Shown here piece by piece: positions 42,101-51,100 of a DNA stretch of 64,000 nt (position 1 is the first letter of the stretch; every line of letters begins with the position of its first letter). The notes below the pieces were generated by a model. That model was given only the letters and a program-made list of their open reading frames with translations, was not told where the DNA came from and made no database searches. The DNA is from G963704535 sp963704535. GTDB lineage: Bacteria; Chloroflexota; Chloroflexia; Chloroflexales; Roseiflexaceae. Made by a program: the position numbers and the translations under genes. Where the stretch lies: contig OY969916.1 of NCBI GenBank assembly GCA_963704535.1, positions 8,370,001-8,434,000 of the forward strand, read 5' to 3'.

Positions 42101-43138
42101 CCGGCGCTCGGCCTCGTAGGCGCGGGCGTTGGACAGCGCCGAGGCGATATGCCCGGCCACCAGATCCAGAAAGCCGCGGTAGTCGTCGTCGAGGGCGCGG
42201 CGCGGGCTGATCCCCACCACCAGCAGGCCGGCGGGTCGCTCCTGGCCCGGCGACGCGATCAGCAGGATCAGCGCGGAGTGCGGCGCTTCGGGCCAGGGGC
42301 CGCCGGGCAGCGGGCCGAACCGGGTGTGCAGGTCGCTAACCAGCTCGATCCAGCCCATCCGGGCTGCGCGCGCGAGCGGCCAGCCGGTGCTCTCGGCCGT
42401 AGGCGCCCCCAGGTCGACGGTCGGAGGGCTGGCCGTGGTGCCGGGAGCCAGGCCGGCTGTGCCCATCAGACGGGCTTGGTTCCCGCCAGCATCAAGCAGA
42501 TACAGCAGCGCAAACGGGATGTCGCTGCTGTTGGTTGCCAGGGTGCTGGCGGCGATCGCGCAGGCCGCCTCGGTCGTCTTGGCCTCGGCGGCCTGCGCGG
42601 CCAGCTCGCGCAGCATGCGCAGGCGACGCTCGCCGATCACGCGCCGGGTCGTCTCCGTGCAGACGACCAGCACGCCGCCGACCCCACCGCTTTCGTCGCG
42701 AATCGGGCTGTAGCTGTAGGTGAAGTAGATCTCCTCCAGGTAGCCGTTACGGTCGAAGGGGACCAGTTGGTCCTCATGCCAAGTCTCCTGCCCGCGCGCC
42801 ATGACGCCGTCGATCTGCGGCCCAATGATCGGCCAGATCTCCTCCCAGCATTCGCGCCCGCGCTGGCCGAGCGCCTGCGGGTGTTTGTGCGCGCCCAGGC
42901 TGGGCCGGTAGCCGTCATTATAGAACTGCACCAGTTCGGGTCCCCACCAGAGAAACATGGGGTGCCGTGAACTGAGGAGGATGCTCAGGGCCGTGCGTAG
43001 GCTCTGCGGCCAGGACGCGACCGGGCCGATCGGCGTGGCGGACCAGTCCTTCGCGCGCAGCAGCGCGCCCATCTCCCCGCCGCCGATGATCACCTCCGCA
43101 GGATCGCCCGCGTCGTCATTATGGGTCCCGTCCATCAC
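39152..43138 (-). CDS. Giant hybrid histidine kinase: PAS-GAF-HK-REC-PAS-GAF-HK
   Basis: 1328 residues. Domains in order: PAS-like sensor (about 20-170), GAF (about 175-340), HisKA with FFSNVSHEFRTPL (His367), HATPase ending near 600, a low-complexity linker (about 617-684), receiver with LLADDNADMRDYV and LVLADVMMPGMDG (Asp736), PAS (about 815-920), GAF (about 925-1090), HisKA with IAAHELKTPL (His1111) and a final HATPase (GMGIGLYVVKEI). No membrane segment, so a cytoplasmic multi-input phosphorelay. Two kinase cores with a receiver between them suggest internal His-Asp-His transfer. The linker is encoded by repeat DNA. It lies 160 bp after a STAND-kinase fusion on the same strand. Confidence 0.92.
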   Translation of the reverse strand: MMDGTHNDDAGDPAEVIIGGGEMGALLRAKDWSATPIGPVASWPQSLRTALSILLSSRHPMFLWWGPELVQFYNDGYRPSLGAHKHPQALGQRGRECWEEIWPIIGPQIDGVMARGQETWHEDQLVPFDRNGYLEEIYFTYSYSPIRDESGGVGGVLVVCTETTRRVIGERRLRMLRELAAQAAEAKTTEAACAIAASTLATNSSDIPFALLYLLDAGGNQARLMGTAGLAPGTTASPPTVDLGAPTAESTGWPLARAARMGWIELVSDLHTRFGPLPGGPWPEAPHSALILLIASPGQERPAGLLVVGISPRRALDDDYRGFLDLVAGHIASALSNARAYEAERRRAEALAELDRAKTAFFSNVSHEFRTPLTLLLGPLEDLLGRHSGDLQPEQREQVEIAHRSGLRLLKLVNTLLDFSRIEAGRAEVVYQPTDLAAFTGELASVFRSAVEQAGMRLRVDCPALPQPVYIDREMWEKIVLNLLSNAFKFTFAGEIAVTLRSVGDHIELEVRDTGVGIAQGELPRLFERFYRVRGSRARTYEGSGIGLALVRELVQLHGGSIGVASALDQGTTFTVSLPTGTAHLPADRLGPATAQASSAPTPAPTLRGSAPYAEEALRWLPHENKEQRTKNKERKGVLHTLPAADRRPPTTGEEGVKGRKGEGERPSHPFTPSPLHPLSPSPSLGGRVLLADDNADMRDYVRRLLGRHYEVEAVADGAAALRAARERVPDLVLADVMMPGMDGFELLRELRADPRTSTVPIVMLSARAGEEAAVEGMEAGADDYLVKPFSARELLARVGAHVKLARAREQVASILGSITDGFMAFDREWRFTYLNPEGARSLGRPVEELLGKNVWEEFPELAGSSFGQLYRQAVAGGVPLELEDYYPPFEAWFAVRTYPSEAGLSLYFRDVTARKQAEEQQRFLAEVSAVLTSSLDYPNTLASLARAAVPFLADACVMYQLVGDATLRRVALAHADPQQEQAMRETQRFDIALDSDIPVARVVRSGTLEIDRHVPADIAEHIHADLAYQSVVRALGPQAYICAPLIARGRTLGALAFILTDPDRQYSAADVALAEEVARRAAIALDNTRLYQEAQDAIRIRDQFLSIAAHELKTPLTSLLGYTQALLRRSLREGTLNERDRRALQLIAEQSKRLGKLIDSLLDVARIQLGRLDIERRRLDLCVLARRLVEEAGPALDRHTLVFQCDAEPLVFEGDELHLEQVFQNLIQNAVKYSPDGGQVMVRAERRGDAACLSVGDQGIGIPVAALPNLFQRFFRAGNVSPLQISGMGIGLYVVKEIITLHGGEVQVESTEGAGSTFTVCLPLAEN
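41085..41285. repeat. Composite repeat island in frame within the hybrid kinase
   Basis: GAGGGGGAGA and GGGGTGAA octamers (41087-41134), inverted CACCCTTTC (41149-41172), GGTCGGC heptamers (41186-41212), REP-like GGGTATGCAATACGCCCTTACG (41217-41236) and TTCTTTG heptamers (41237-41269). All are open in the kinase frame and encode the Pro/Ser/Lys-rich linker between the first HATPase and the receiver. Confidence 0.85.
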
Positions 43139-43189
43139 GTGGCTCCTGTGTGTTTCCCGCCTAGTGGGTCGTTTGACATCGATATCGTC

Positions 43190-43266
43190 AATCTCTGTTG
43201 CATGTTACGTATTGCGTGTTGCGTGTTGCGTGTCAGCGCGCACGCAACACGCAACACGCAACACGG
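43190..43266. repeat. GTTGCGT heptamer hairpin
   Basis: TTGCATGTTACGTATTGCG and four GTTGCGT units (43197-43237) pair with CACGCAA units (43242-43262). It fills most of the gap between the two kinase genes. Confidence 0.88.
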
Positions 43267-43297
43267 ACAAATGCCGATCAGCACATCAAGTGACCCG

Positions 43298-46048
43298 CTA
43301 GTGTAGTGGGAGGGTAAAGAAAAAGGTGCTGCCTGCTCCCAGCGCGCTTTCGACCCAGATCCGGCCACCATGGGCCTCGACCGCCAGCTTGCAGAAGGTC
43401 AAGCCCAAGCCGGTCCCGCTGCGCCGATCGCCGACCTGCCCAAACTTCGTAAAGATCTTTTCGTGATTCTCCGGGGCGATCCCGATCCCCTGATCGCGCA
43501 CCGCGATCGTGACTACGCCGGAATGTTGAGATGCGTGCGCTTCGTGTACTCCCTCGAAGGCGCTGATGTGGATAGCCGTACCACGCCCGCTATATTTGAT
43601 CGCATTGTCCAGCAGGTTCTGGAGCACACGGATGATCAGTTGGCTGTCGGCAGACACCGGCACCATATCGGGCGCAAGCTTGATGCTGATAGTGATCTGA
43701 CGATCCTCCGCCAGCGATATCAGCCGCTCGACGGCACGATCGACCAGCGGTCGCACGGCGCAATCTTGTAGTTCAAGCGGCATCCGCCCGGACTCGAGCC
43801 GGCTGATGTCGAGCAGCGTGTTGATCATCTCCTGCATCTGGAGCGCGCTGGTGTGGGCGACTTCGAGGATCATGCGCTGGTTGGGAGTGAGTTCGCCGGT
43901 GACGCCTCGCATCATCATGGTGATCGACGACATGATGCTGGACAGCGGGCTACGTAGATCATGGATGATCATATTGGTCAGGTCCTGGCGCGACCGCTCA
44001 ACCTCCGCGAAACGGCGCGCGTTCTCCAGCGCGATCACGGCCTGATCGGCGACCGCCTCCAGCAGTTGTGTATCTTCCTCGGTGAATTGGCCGCCATCGT
44101 ACCGAACGACGACGATCACACCCTGAACGCCACGGTCGTTCCGCAGTGGTACGGCCATTACCGTACCCGCGAACATTCCCGTCATGCTGGCTAGCTCGTT
44201 CGCGAACTCGTCCTGCTGGTCATAGGTGATGCTGAGAATGGCCCAGTTCCCTTTCGCTGTGATGAGGCCAGCCAGGCCCTGCCCGTGTGGAAATCGCCGG
44301 CCAAGTACATCACGGTAGTTCGGCGCGTTGGCGTACACGAGCACGCTATCGTTCGTTGTTTCGTCGGTTAAAAACAGCCAGCCCGCTTCAGCTTTGAGCA
44401 GCTTGACGACTTGATCGACGATCAGGGCCGGCATCCGCTCCGGGTCGAGCGACGAGGTGAGTGTCCGACCGATAATCCGGGCTGCCTCCGTCCTGGCGCG
44501 CAGCGAGCGTTCGCGCTCTGCGGCGCGGATTGATTCCCGGCTAGCCTTCACCAGTTCAAGTAGCATGTCGTCGAGGCCCAGGTCGGCCGAGTCAAGGCTC
44601 TCGATCCAGTGCTCGGCCTCGGGCAGCTCAGCCGCGTCCAGCAGCCCGCCGCTGGACTTGCCCAGCCGCACCCACTCGGCCACCTTCGCCTCAAGCCGCC
44701 GCCGCGTCTGCTCGGCCTCGCGCCGCTCGGCCAGCCAGCGCTGGAGCATGGGCCACCCGCCGATCAGCGCCTCGTGCGCGATGTCGACTTTGCGCTGGGT
44801 ATCGCGCTCTTCGCCACTGAGGGTCAGCAGGCGATTGTCGGTCAGGTGCCGTATGGTTTCGTGAAAGAGCGCCGAATCGTCGCTAGCGGCGTGTAGGGTG
44901 TCGAGCGGCTGCTGGCGGCGGGTGTCGGCGCGGCCCTCGCCGAACTGCACCAGCCGCAGAAAGATCCGGCGGGCGATCGCCTGCTGCGCGAGCGCCAGAT
45001 CGGCCAGCGCGGCGTCGGCCTTGTTCGCCACGGCCACGGCTAAACCGCTGCGCCCGGCGCCGCCAAGTTCCTCGTAGGTTCGCAGGGTCAGCAGCCGGCG
45101 CTCCATCATGCCCCACAGCAGCACCATGGTTTCCTGCATCAGCGGCAGCGCCCCCGGTTCGTCGGCGGCGTCGGCCAGCAAGCGCTGGACCAGCCCCTCC
45201 TCCAGGTCGACGCCCTGGTCGGTGGCCGGCTGCTCGATCGCCCTGTGCAGCTCCTTCCCGCGCGGGGTTGCGATCTCCAGCCTACGGTTCGGGACCAGTG
45301 GCCACAGCTCGCTGGTCATGAGATCGGCATAGAAGTCGGCCCGCATGACGATCATGATCGCACAGTTTTTCAAGCTATGGAGCGCCTGGAGGGCGGCGGC
45401 GAAGCTGTTCTGCTCCTCGCGCGATGCCTGGGCGAAGATCTCCTCGAACTGGTCGATGATCAAAAGCAGCCGCTGGGCCGGAGCATGTGCGGCGAGGACC
45501 TCCCGAATCGACTGGTCCCATACGCCGTTGCCGCCGCCCAGGATGTACGCCAGCGCCTGGAGCGGCTGGGCGCCGGGGCGAATCACGCGTACCAGCCAGT
45601 AGTCCGGGGGGAAATAGCTGCTGCTGCCTAATCTGGGCAGCAGCCCGGCCAGGACCAGCGATGACTTCCCCGAGCCGGACGGTCCAATCACAAACAGCAG
45701 CCGCTGGTGGCGTAGATGCTGAAGCATCTGCTTGATCTCGGCGTCGCGCCCATAGAAAAAGCGCGCCTCGTCGGTACGGAACGGCACCATCCCCGGATAG
45801 GGGCAAGGCGGCCCAGGCTCGGCAACCGGCACGAATCGCTGGAACAGCGTCGTTTCGTGGTGATTGTCGGTATGTTCGGGTTGTTGCCGCTCAAGCTGGA
45901 GGATTGTTGCCCTGATATCCTGGATCTCGACCAGAATTTCAGGTGGGCAGCTCACGCCTCGCTGCGCCGCCTGCACCTCAAGAACACGCAGTCGCTTTCT
46001 GCGCTCCTCGATCAGCTTACGCAGATGTGATTGCTCGCCCAGCTCCAT
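43298..46048 (-). CDS. STAND-type NTPase fused to GAF and histidine kinase, with N-terminal helical adaptor
   Basis: 916 residues. Residues about 8-52 form a charged helical pair (RLRVLEVQAAQRG then PPEILVEIQDIRATIL) like adaptors found on bacterial STAND and conflict proteins. About 77-480 is a novel-STAND-type NTPase: PYPGMVPFRTDEARFFYGRD, Walker A GPSGSGKSSLVLAG (near 122), Walker B LLLIIDQFEEIF. A helical region follows, then GAF (about 535-670), HisKA with IIHDLRSPLSS (His696) and HATPase (GTGLGLTFCKLAV). In the common relatives the NTPase is followed by WD40 or other repeats; here a kinase replaces them, so NTP-driven assembly may gate phosphorylation. No transmembrane segment. Confidence 0.88.
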   Translation of the reverse strand: MELGEQSHLRKLIEERRKRLRVLEVQAAQRGVSCPPEILVEIQDIRATILQLERQQPEHTDNHHETTLFQRFVPVAEPGPPCPYPGMVPFRTDEARFFYGRDAEIKQMLQHLRHQRLLFVIGPSGSGKSSLVLAGLLPRLGSSSYFPPDYWLVRVIRPGAQPLQALAYILGGGNGVWDQSIREVLAAHAPAQRLLLIIDQFEEIFAQASREEQNSFAAALQALHSLKNCAIMIVMRADFYADLMTSELWPLVPNRRLEIATPRGKELHRAIEQPATDQGVDLEEGLVQRLLADAADEPGALPLMQETMVLLWGMMERRLLTLRTYEELGGAGRSGLAVAVANKADAALADLALAQQAIARRIFLRLVQFGEGRADTRRQQPLDTLHAASDDSALFHETIRHLTDNRLLTLSGEERDTQRKVDIAHEALIGGWPMLQRWLAERREAEQTRRRLEAKVAEWVRLGKSSGGLLDAAELPEAEHWIESLDSADLGLDDMLLELVKASRESIRAAERERSLRARTEAARIIGRTLTSSLDPERMPALIVDQVVKLLKAEAGWLFLTDETTNDSVLVYANAPNYRDVLGRRFPHGQGLAGLITAKGNWAILSITYDQQDEFANELASMTGMFAGTVMAVPLRNDRGVQGVIVVVRYDGGQFTEEDTQLLEAVADQAVIALENARRFAEVERSRQDLTNMIIHDLRSPLSSIMSSITMMMRGVTGELTPNQRMILEVAHTSALQMQEMINTLLDISRLESGRMPLELQDCAVRPLVDRAVERLISLAEDRQITISIKLAPDMVPVSADSQLIIRVLQNLLDNAIKYSGRGTAIHISAFEGVHEAHASQHSGVVTIAVRDQGIGIAPENHEKIFTKFGQVGDRRSGTGLGLTFCKLAVEAHGGRIWVESALGAGSTFFFTLPLH

Positions 46049-46061
46049 TGATGCCTCGTCG

Positions 46062-46492
46062 AATCACCTTTTGCCGACCGCCGACCCTTCGACTTCGCTC
46101 AGGGCAGGCGACCGACGACCGACCACCGACCACCGATGTCTATCCTCATAGTTTCGGTTCTCGGTTCTTCGTGGTCCGGTGGCGGCGAACACGAGGTTCG
46201 CCCTTACGTGCTGTGGCGCGACCGCAGACCGCAGACCGCCGACCGCCGACCGCCGACCACAGAGCAGGCGGCCACGGAGGGCCTGCCCTACGGGTTCTTG
46301 GTGCTTCGGGGTTTGGTGGGACGTATTGGTGGGGCGTATGCAATACGCCCTTACGTGGCTCCATCCTCGCTCCTCGCTCCTGCATCCTCATCACCCTTTC
46401 ACCCTTTCACCCTTTCACCCTTTCACCCTTTCACCCTTTCACCCTTTCACCCTTTCACCCTTTCACCCTTTCACCCTTCATCTTGTCACGCC
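46062..46492. repeat. Composite repeat island 3
   Basis: GACCGCC/GACCACC heptamers (46076-46136), a CTCGGTTCTTCGTGGTCCGG spacer (46161), REP GGCGAAC-ACGAG-GTTCGCC-CTTACG (46184-46208), CAGACCG/CCGACCG heptamers (46221-46260), REP GGCCACGGAGGGCCTGCCCTAC (46270-46291), REP GGGCGTATGCAATACGCCC-TTACG (46332-46355), then eleven TCACCCTT octamers (46391-46478) and CATCTTGTCAC. The module order matches islands 1 (inverted) and 2. Confidence 0.88.
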
Positions 46493-46493
46493 T

Positions 46494-47552
46494 TCACTCG
46501 GTCACGTAGATCGGGTTGGTATACAGCCACGGTCGCCCTTTGCGATAGCCCTCCAGCCGGTAGATCCCTGGCCGCGTGATTGTGTGGCGCAGCGCGCGCA
46601 GCCCCTTGACCAGCACCCGCCCGTCGTAGACGACCTGGATCTCGGCGTTGATGCCGGCGTCGGCGACCAGTGTCAGTGGGCCGTCGCGCAGACTTGGGCA
46701 GGCGCCGATCGGCCAGTGTTGAGCGGGGCCTGACCCGGATGAAGGGCCGCGGGCCGCGTGAAACACCAGCTCCGGGCAGGCGCCGTCCAGCCGGTTGATG
46801 AAGTAGGAGTGCCCGGCGGCCAGCGCGCCGTAGACCTGGTGGGTGGCGGCCTCGGCGTCGCTGGAGAGCGGCTCCGGCAGCAGCAGGTAGTTGGTCAGCG
46901 TGCCGAAGCACCAGCGGTAAGGGAAGACCTCGACCTCGCCCCACGGTGCGCGCCGCTTGAAGGCGTGCGCGTCCACTCCGCCCACGCCGAAGGTGCGCTG
47001 GCCGGCCATGTTGAGCCGGTCCCACCAAGCCAGCGTTTCGGGCGTCGGGCCGCCGAGGCCCAGGCGCGGGAAGAAGAACAGCAGCTCCTTGGTGCGCGGC
47101 GTCAGGTGCTCGCCCCAGTCGCTCATCAGGTTCCACAGCTCGATGCCGACCGGGCGCCCGGCTCGCTCGCGCGGCCCGTCGACGTTCCAATCGTCCCAGC
47201 GGTAGATGTCCTTGAAATGGTTGGCGACCCGCTCGTCGGGGTGGGCGATGATTCCGAACCCGCCGCGCGCGTACACGGCGTCGATGTAGTCCTGCGGCGC
47301 CAGCGCGCGGTCGATCACCTCGTCGATATTAAGTGCCAGGAAGTGGTCGTGGTCGGGTGTGATTTCGTGGCCCACAATCACCAGCACGTCGTTGACCCAG
47401 CCGGCGCTGGGCAGGTCGGCCAGCGTGTCGTGGTCGGTGATGATGATCCAGCGTAGGCCCGCTTCGTAGGCGGCCCGCGCCAGCTCCGCAAGCGTCCCGG
47501 TCCCATCCGAGGAGACCGTGTGCATATGCAGCGCGCCGGGGTAGTAGTGCAT
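46494..47552 (-). CDS. PHP-domain metal-dependent phosphoesterase
   Basis: 352 residues. PHP motifs: LHMHTVSSDGTGT, IITDHDTLAD, GHEITPDHDHF, IIAHPDERV and GGVDAHAF, enough to build the usual three-metal site. The C-terminal third is beta-rich (GPLTLVADAGINAEIQVVYDG) and may bind a substrate or carbohydrate. Family members hydrolyse phosphomonoesters or nucleotides such as 3',5'-bisphosphates. The stop codon lies at the end of a composite repeat island. Confidence 0.87.
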   Translation of the reverse strand: MHYYPGALHMHTVSSDGTGTLAELARAAYEAGLRWIIITDHDTLADLPSAGWVNDVLVIVGHEITPDHDHFLALNIDEVIDRALAPQDYIDAVYARGGFGIIAHPDERVANHFKDIYRWDDWNVDGPRERAGRPVGIELWNLMSDWGEHLTPRTKELLFFFPRLGLGGPTPETLAWWDRLNMAGQRTFGVGGVDAHAFKRRAPWGEVEVFPYRWCFGTLTNYLLLPEPLSSDAEAATHQVYGALAAGHSYFINRLDGACPELVFHAARGPSSGSGPAQHWPIGACPSLRDGPLTLVADAGINAEIQVVYDGRVLVKGLRALRHTITRPGIYRLEGYRKGRPWLYTNPIYVTE

Positions 47553-47789
47553 GACCGGCTTTGCCTCTCAATTCAGTCTGCTTGTCGAGCCTAAGTATAC
47601 CAGCAATCGCGCAAGCGGGGCGTCGATCGCGCCAGTACGCCTTCGGGGGGTTAATGAAATTTGACAATCAACATCATTGCATGTTCATTGTTGGCTATGA
47701 GGGTGGTTTATGAACCGCCCCTGCGGCGAAATCGATGAGCGGGATTGTTTGTCAAAATCATCAGATGTTCAAAAAATGTAAAAAGGGGA

Positions 47790-47818
47790 TTGACGTTTTT
47801 TAGGCTTTATAGTATAGT
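47790..47818 (+). promoter_or_regulatory. Strong sigma-70-type promoter
   Basis: TTGACG (47790-47795), exactly 17 bp, TATAGT (47813-47818); preceded by A/T runs like an UP element. Predicted start about 47825, giving a 5' leader of about 345 nt for the gene at 48170, with a family A hairpin within it. Confidence 0.7.
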
Positions 47819-47881
47819 CTCGTCATTCACCAGTTGGATACCATACTGCATCCAAGAGCTTATACCTCGGACTTTTGCGAG

Positions 47882-47976
47882 AAGCTGTCTGAAAAGGCTC
47901 GCGTGTCAATCGCGACGCGTGGTGGGATGGGCTCTTGAGGGGACCTCCCACAAACTGCCTCTTTCAGACACTCCCT
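47882..47976 (-). repeat. Family A element in the 5' leader of the giant secreted protein gene
   Basis: On the minus strand it runs from GAGTGTCTGAAAGAGG through CCCCTCAAGAGCCC and CCACCACGCG to GCCTTTTCAGACAGCTTC, matching the copy at 36602 across its length. Confidence 0.8.
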
Positions 47977-48169
47977 TGGATATGGGTTCGTCTTCGCGGC
48001 CCTGTGCTTTGCTTTCCCCTCGCGCCGGCGATATTGCACCGGCGGCTACATATGGACGATCTTCAGCGACCTACGGGTGGGCGCGGCGTCGCGCCTGTCC
48101 GTCGTGGTGTGGTTTGTTGTTGGAGTGAGAGGATCGGTTTCCGTAGCGAAACGAGCAAAGGAGCTGCAC

Positions 48170-51100
48170 ATGCGAAGACATGCACCCCGGCGATGGCTGC
48201 CCATCCTGCTGCCCCTGGCGATCCTGATCCTGCCGCTGGTCTTCCTCGCGTCGGCCAAGCCGGTATCAGGGCAAACGCCCACCTTCCGAGTCCTGGTGTT
48301 CTCCAAGACGGCCGGGTTCCGCCACGACTCGATTCCGAACGGCATCCAGGCGATCCAGAGCCTGGGCACGGCCAATAACTTCGCCGTCGACGCCACCGAG
48401 GACGCGGCGGTCTTCAACACCGCCAATCTGGCCCAATACCAGGCGGTGATCTTCCTCTCCACCACCGGCGATGTGCTCAACGCCACCCAGCAGACGGCCT
48501 TTGAGCAGTACATCCGCTCCGGCCGCGGGTTCGTCGGCATCCACGCAGCCAGCGACACCGAGTACTCCTGGCCGTGGTACGGCAGCCTGGTCGGCGCCTA
48601 CTTCAGCAACCACCCAGCGATCCAGCAGGCGACGACCGAGGTGGCCGACCGGGCGCACCCCTCCTCGGCGCCGCTGCCCAAACAATGGGTGCGTACCGAC
48701 GAGTGGTACAGCTTCCAGACCAACCCGCGCGGCACCGTCCACGTCCTGGCGACGCTGGACGAGGCGACCTACTCGGGCGGCACAATGGGATTCGACCACC
48801 CGCTTGCATGGTGCCAGAACTACGACGGCGGTCGATCGTGGTATACCGGCGCCGGCCACACCCAGGCCAGCTTCACCGAGAGCGCGTTCCTGAGTCACAT
48901 GCTGGGCGGCATCCGCTGGGCGGCCGGCAATGTGGCCGGCGACTGCGGCGCCACGGTCAATGCGCGCTTCCAGAAGGTCATCCTGGACGACAACACCGTC
49001 AACCCAATGGAGCTAGCGACCGCGCCCGACGGCCGGGTGTTCTTCGCCGAGCGCGCCGGCACGGTCAAGATCTACAAGCCCAGCACCTCCAGCACTGTCA
49101 CCGCCGGCACGTTGAGCGTCTTCACCGGCAACGAGGACGGCCTGCTCGGCATCACGCTGGACCCCAATTTCGCCACCAATAACTGGCTCTACCTGTTCTA
49201 CTCGCCGGCCGCCGGGTCGCCCAGGCAGCACGTGTCGCGCTTCACGGTCAATGGCGACACGCTCAACCTGGCCTCGGAGCAGGTCTTGCTCCAGATTCCG
49301 ACCCAGCGCGACGAGTGCTGCCACTCCGGCGGCTCGCTGACGTTCGGCCCCGGCGGCACCCTATTCATCTCGCTCGGCGACAATACCAACCCGTTCGACT
49401 CCAGCGGCTACACGCCGATCGACGAGCGCGCGGGCCGGTCGGCCTGGGACGCCCAGAAGTCGGCCTCGAACACCCAGGATCTACGTGGCAAGATCCTACG
49501 GATTGTGCCGCAGGCCAACGGCACGTATACCATCCCCAGCGGCAACTTGTTCACCACTGCCGCGGCCGGCCGGCCCGAGATCTTCTCGATGGGCCACCGC
49601 AACCCGTTCCGCATCGCGGTCGACTCGGCCAACAGCTGGCTGTATTGGGGCGAGGTCGGTCCCGACGCCAGCGCCGACAGCGCCACCCGCGGCCCCAAGG
49701 GCCACGACGAGTGGAACCAGGCGCGAACGGCCGGCAACTACGGCTGGCCCTACTGCATCGCCAATAACAAGCAGTATAACGATTTCAACTTCGCCACCTC
49801 CACCTCCGGCGCGCTGTTCAATTGCGCCGCGCCGACCAATAACTCGCCCAACAACACCGGCCCGCAGAGCCTGCCGGCGGCCCGCAGCGCCCTGATCTGG
49901 TACCCCTACGGCGCTTCGCCCGAGTTCCCGGAGATCACCGACGGCGGCGGGCGCACGGCCATGGGCGGGCCGATCTATCACTACAACGCCGCGCTGGTAT
50001 CGGATCGCAAGCTGCCGGCCTACTACGACAACACCATGTTCATCTATGAGTGGTCGCGCAACTGGATTAGGGAGGTCAAGTTCGACGACAGCGGCAACCT
50101 CTTGAAGATCAACCCGTTTGTGCCGACCTTCAGCTTCAACCGGCCCATGGACATGGAGATCGGCCCCGACGGCGCGATCTACATGATCGAGTGGGGCACC
50201 GGCTTCGGCGGCGGCAACCCCGACTCGCAGTTGGTCCGGATCGATTATATCGCCGGCAACCGTGCGCCGATCGCCAAGGGCAGCGCCACGCCGACCTCCG
50301 GCTCGGTCCCGCTGGCGGTGAGCTTCTCAAGCGCCGGCTCGTCGGACCCCGACGGCGACGCGATCACGTTCGCGTGGGACTTCACGTCGAATGGCTCGAC
50401 CGACTCGACGGCGGCCAACCCCAGCTTCACCTACACCACGGCCGGGAACTACACCGCCCGGCTGACCGTGACCGACTCGAAGGGCGCGCCGGCGGTCGTC
50501 AACATCCCGATCGCGGCCGGCAACAATACCCCGGTCGTGACCATCAGTGCGCCGCCCCAGGGAGGCTTCTTCAGCTGGAGCGACGCGGTCCACTACGACG
50601 CCAGCGTCACCGACGCCCAGGACGGCAGCACGCCCACCGGCATCCCCTGCTCGCGGGTCGATGTCAAGCCGGCGATCGGGCATGACGATCACGCCCACGA
50701 CGGCACGCCCAGCACCGGCTGCTCCGGCGACCTGCTGATCCCCGGCGGCCACGATTATGGGAATGTGTTCTATGTCATCCGGGTCTCCTACACTGACAAT
50801 GGCGCGCCTGGCGTCGGCCCGCTGACCGGCGAGACGGTGCGTACGCTCCAGCCCAAGCGCAAGGAGGCCGAGTTCTTCACCTCGAACAATGGCGTGCAGC
50901 TTGAGGCCACCGGCGACACGGCTGGCGGCGGGCAGAACATCGCCTTTATCGACCATGGCGATTGGATCTCGTTCACGCCGATGAACTTGCTGAACATCAG
51001 CTCGCTGACCTACCGGGTGGCCTCGGCCGGGACGGGCGGCACGATCGAGGTGCGGGTCGGCTCGTCGACCGGCACGCTGATCAGTACCGCCACCATCCCC

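Larger units (their letters stand above)
47553..48169. other. AT-rich regulatory region upstream of the giant secreted protein
   Basis: About 620 bp without a credible gene. It holds a REP-like palindrome (GGGTGGTTTATGAACCGCCCC, 47702-47722, followed by TGC), a strong promoter (47790-47818), a full family A element (47882-47976) and the ribosome site AAAGGAG at about 48157. GC content at 47650-47830 is far below the neighbours. Confidence 0.7.

Noticed and set aside
41351..42970. Long open frame antisense to the hybrid kinase
   Set aside because: No family features; caused by codon bias of the kinase gene, whose domains are clear.
46391..46478. CRISPR-like or phase-variable coding tract
   Set aside because: Eleven pure octamers lie between genes, not in a reading frame or just at a promoter; treated as part of a repeat island.
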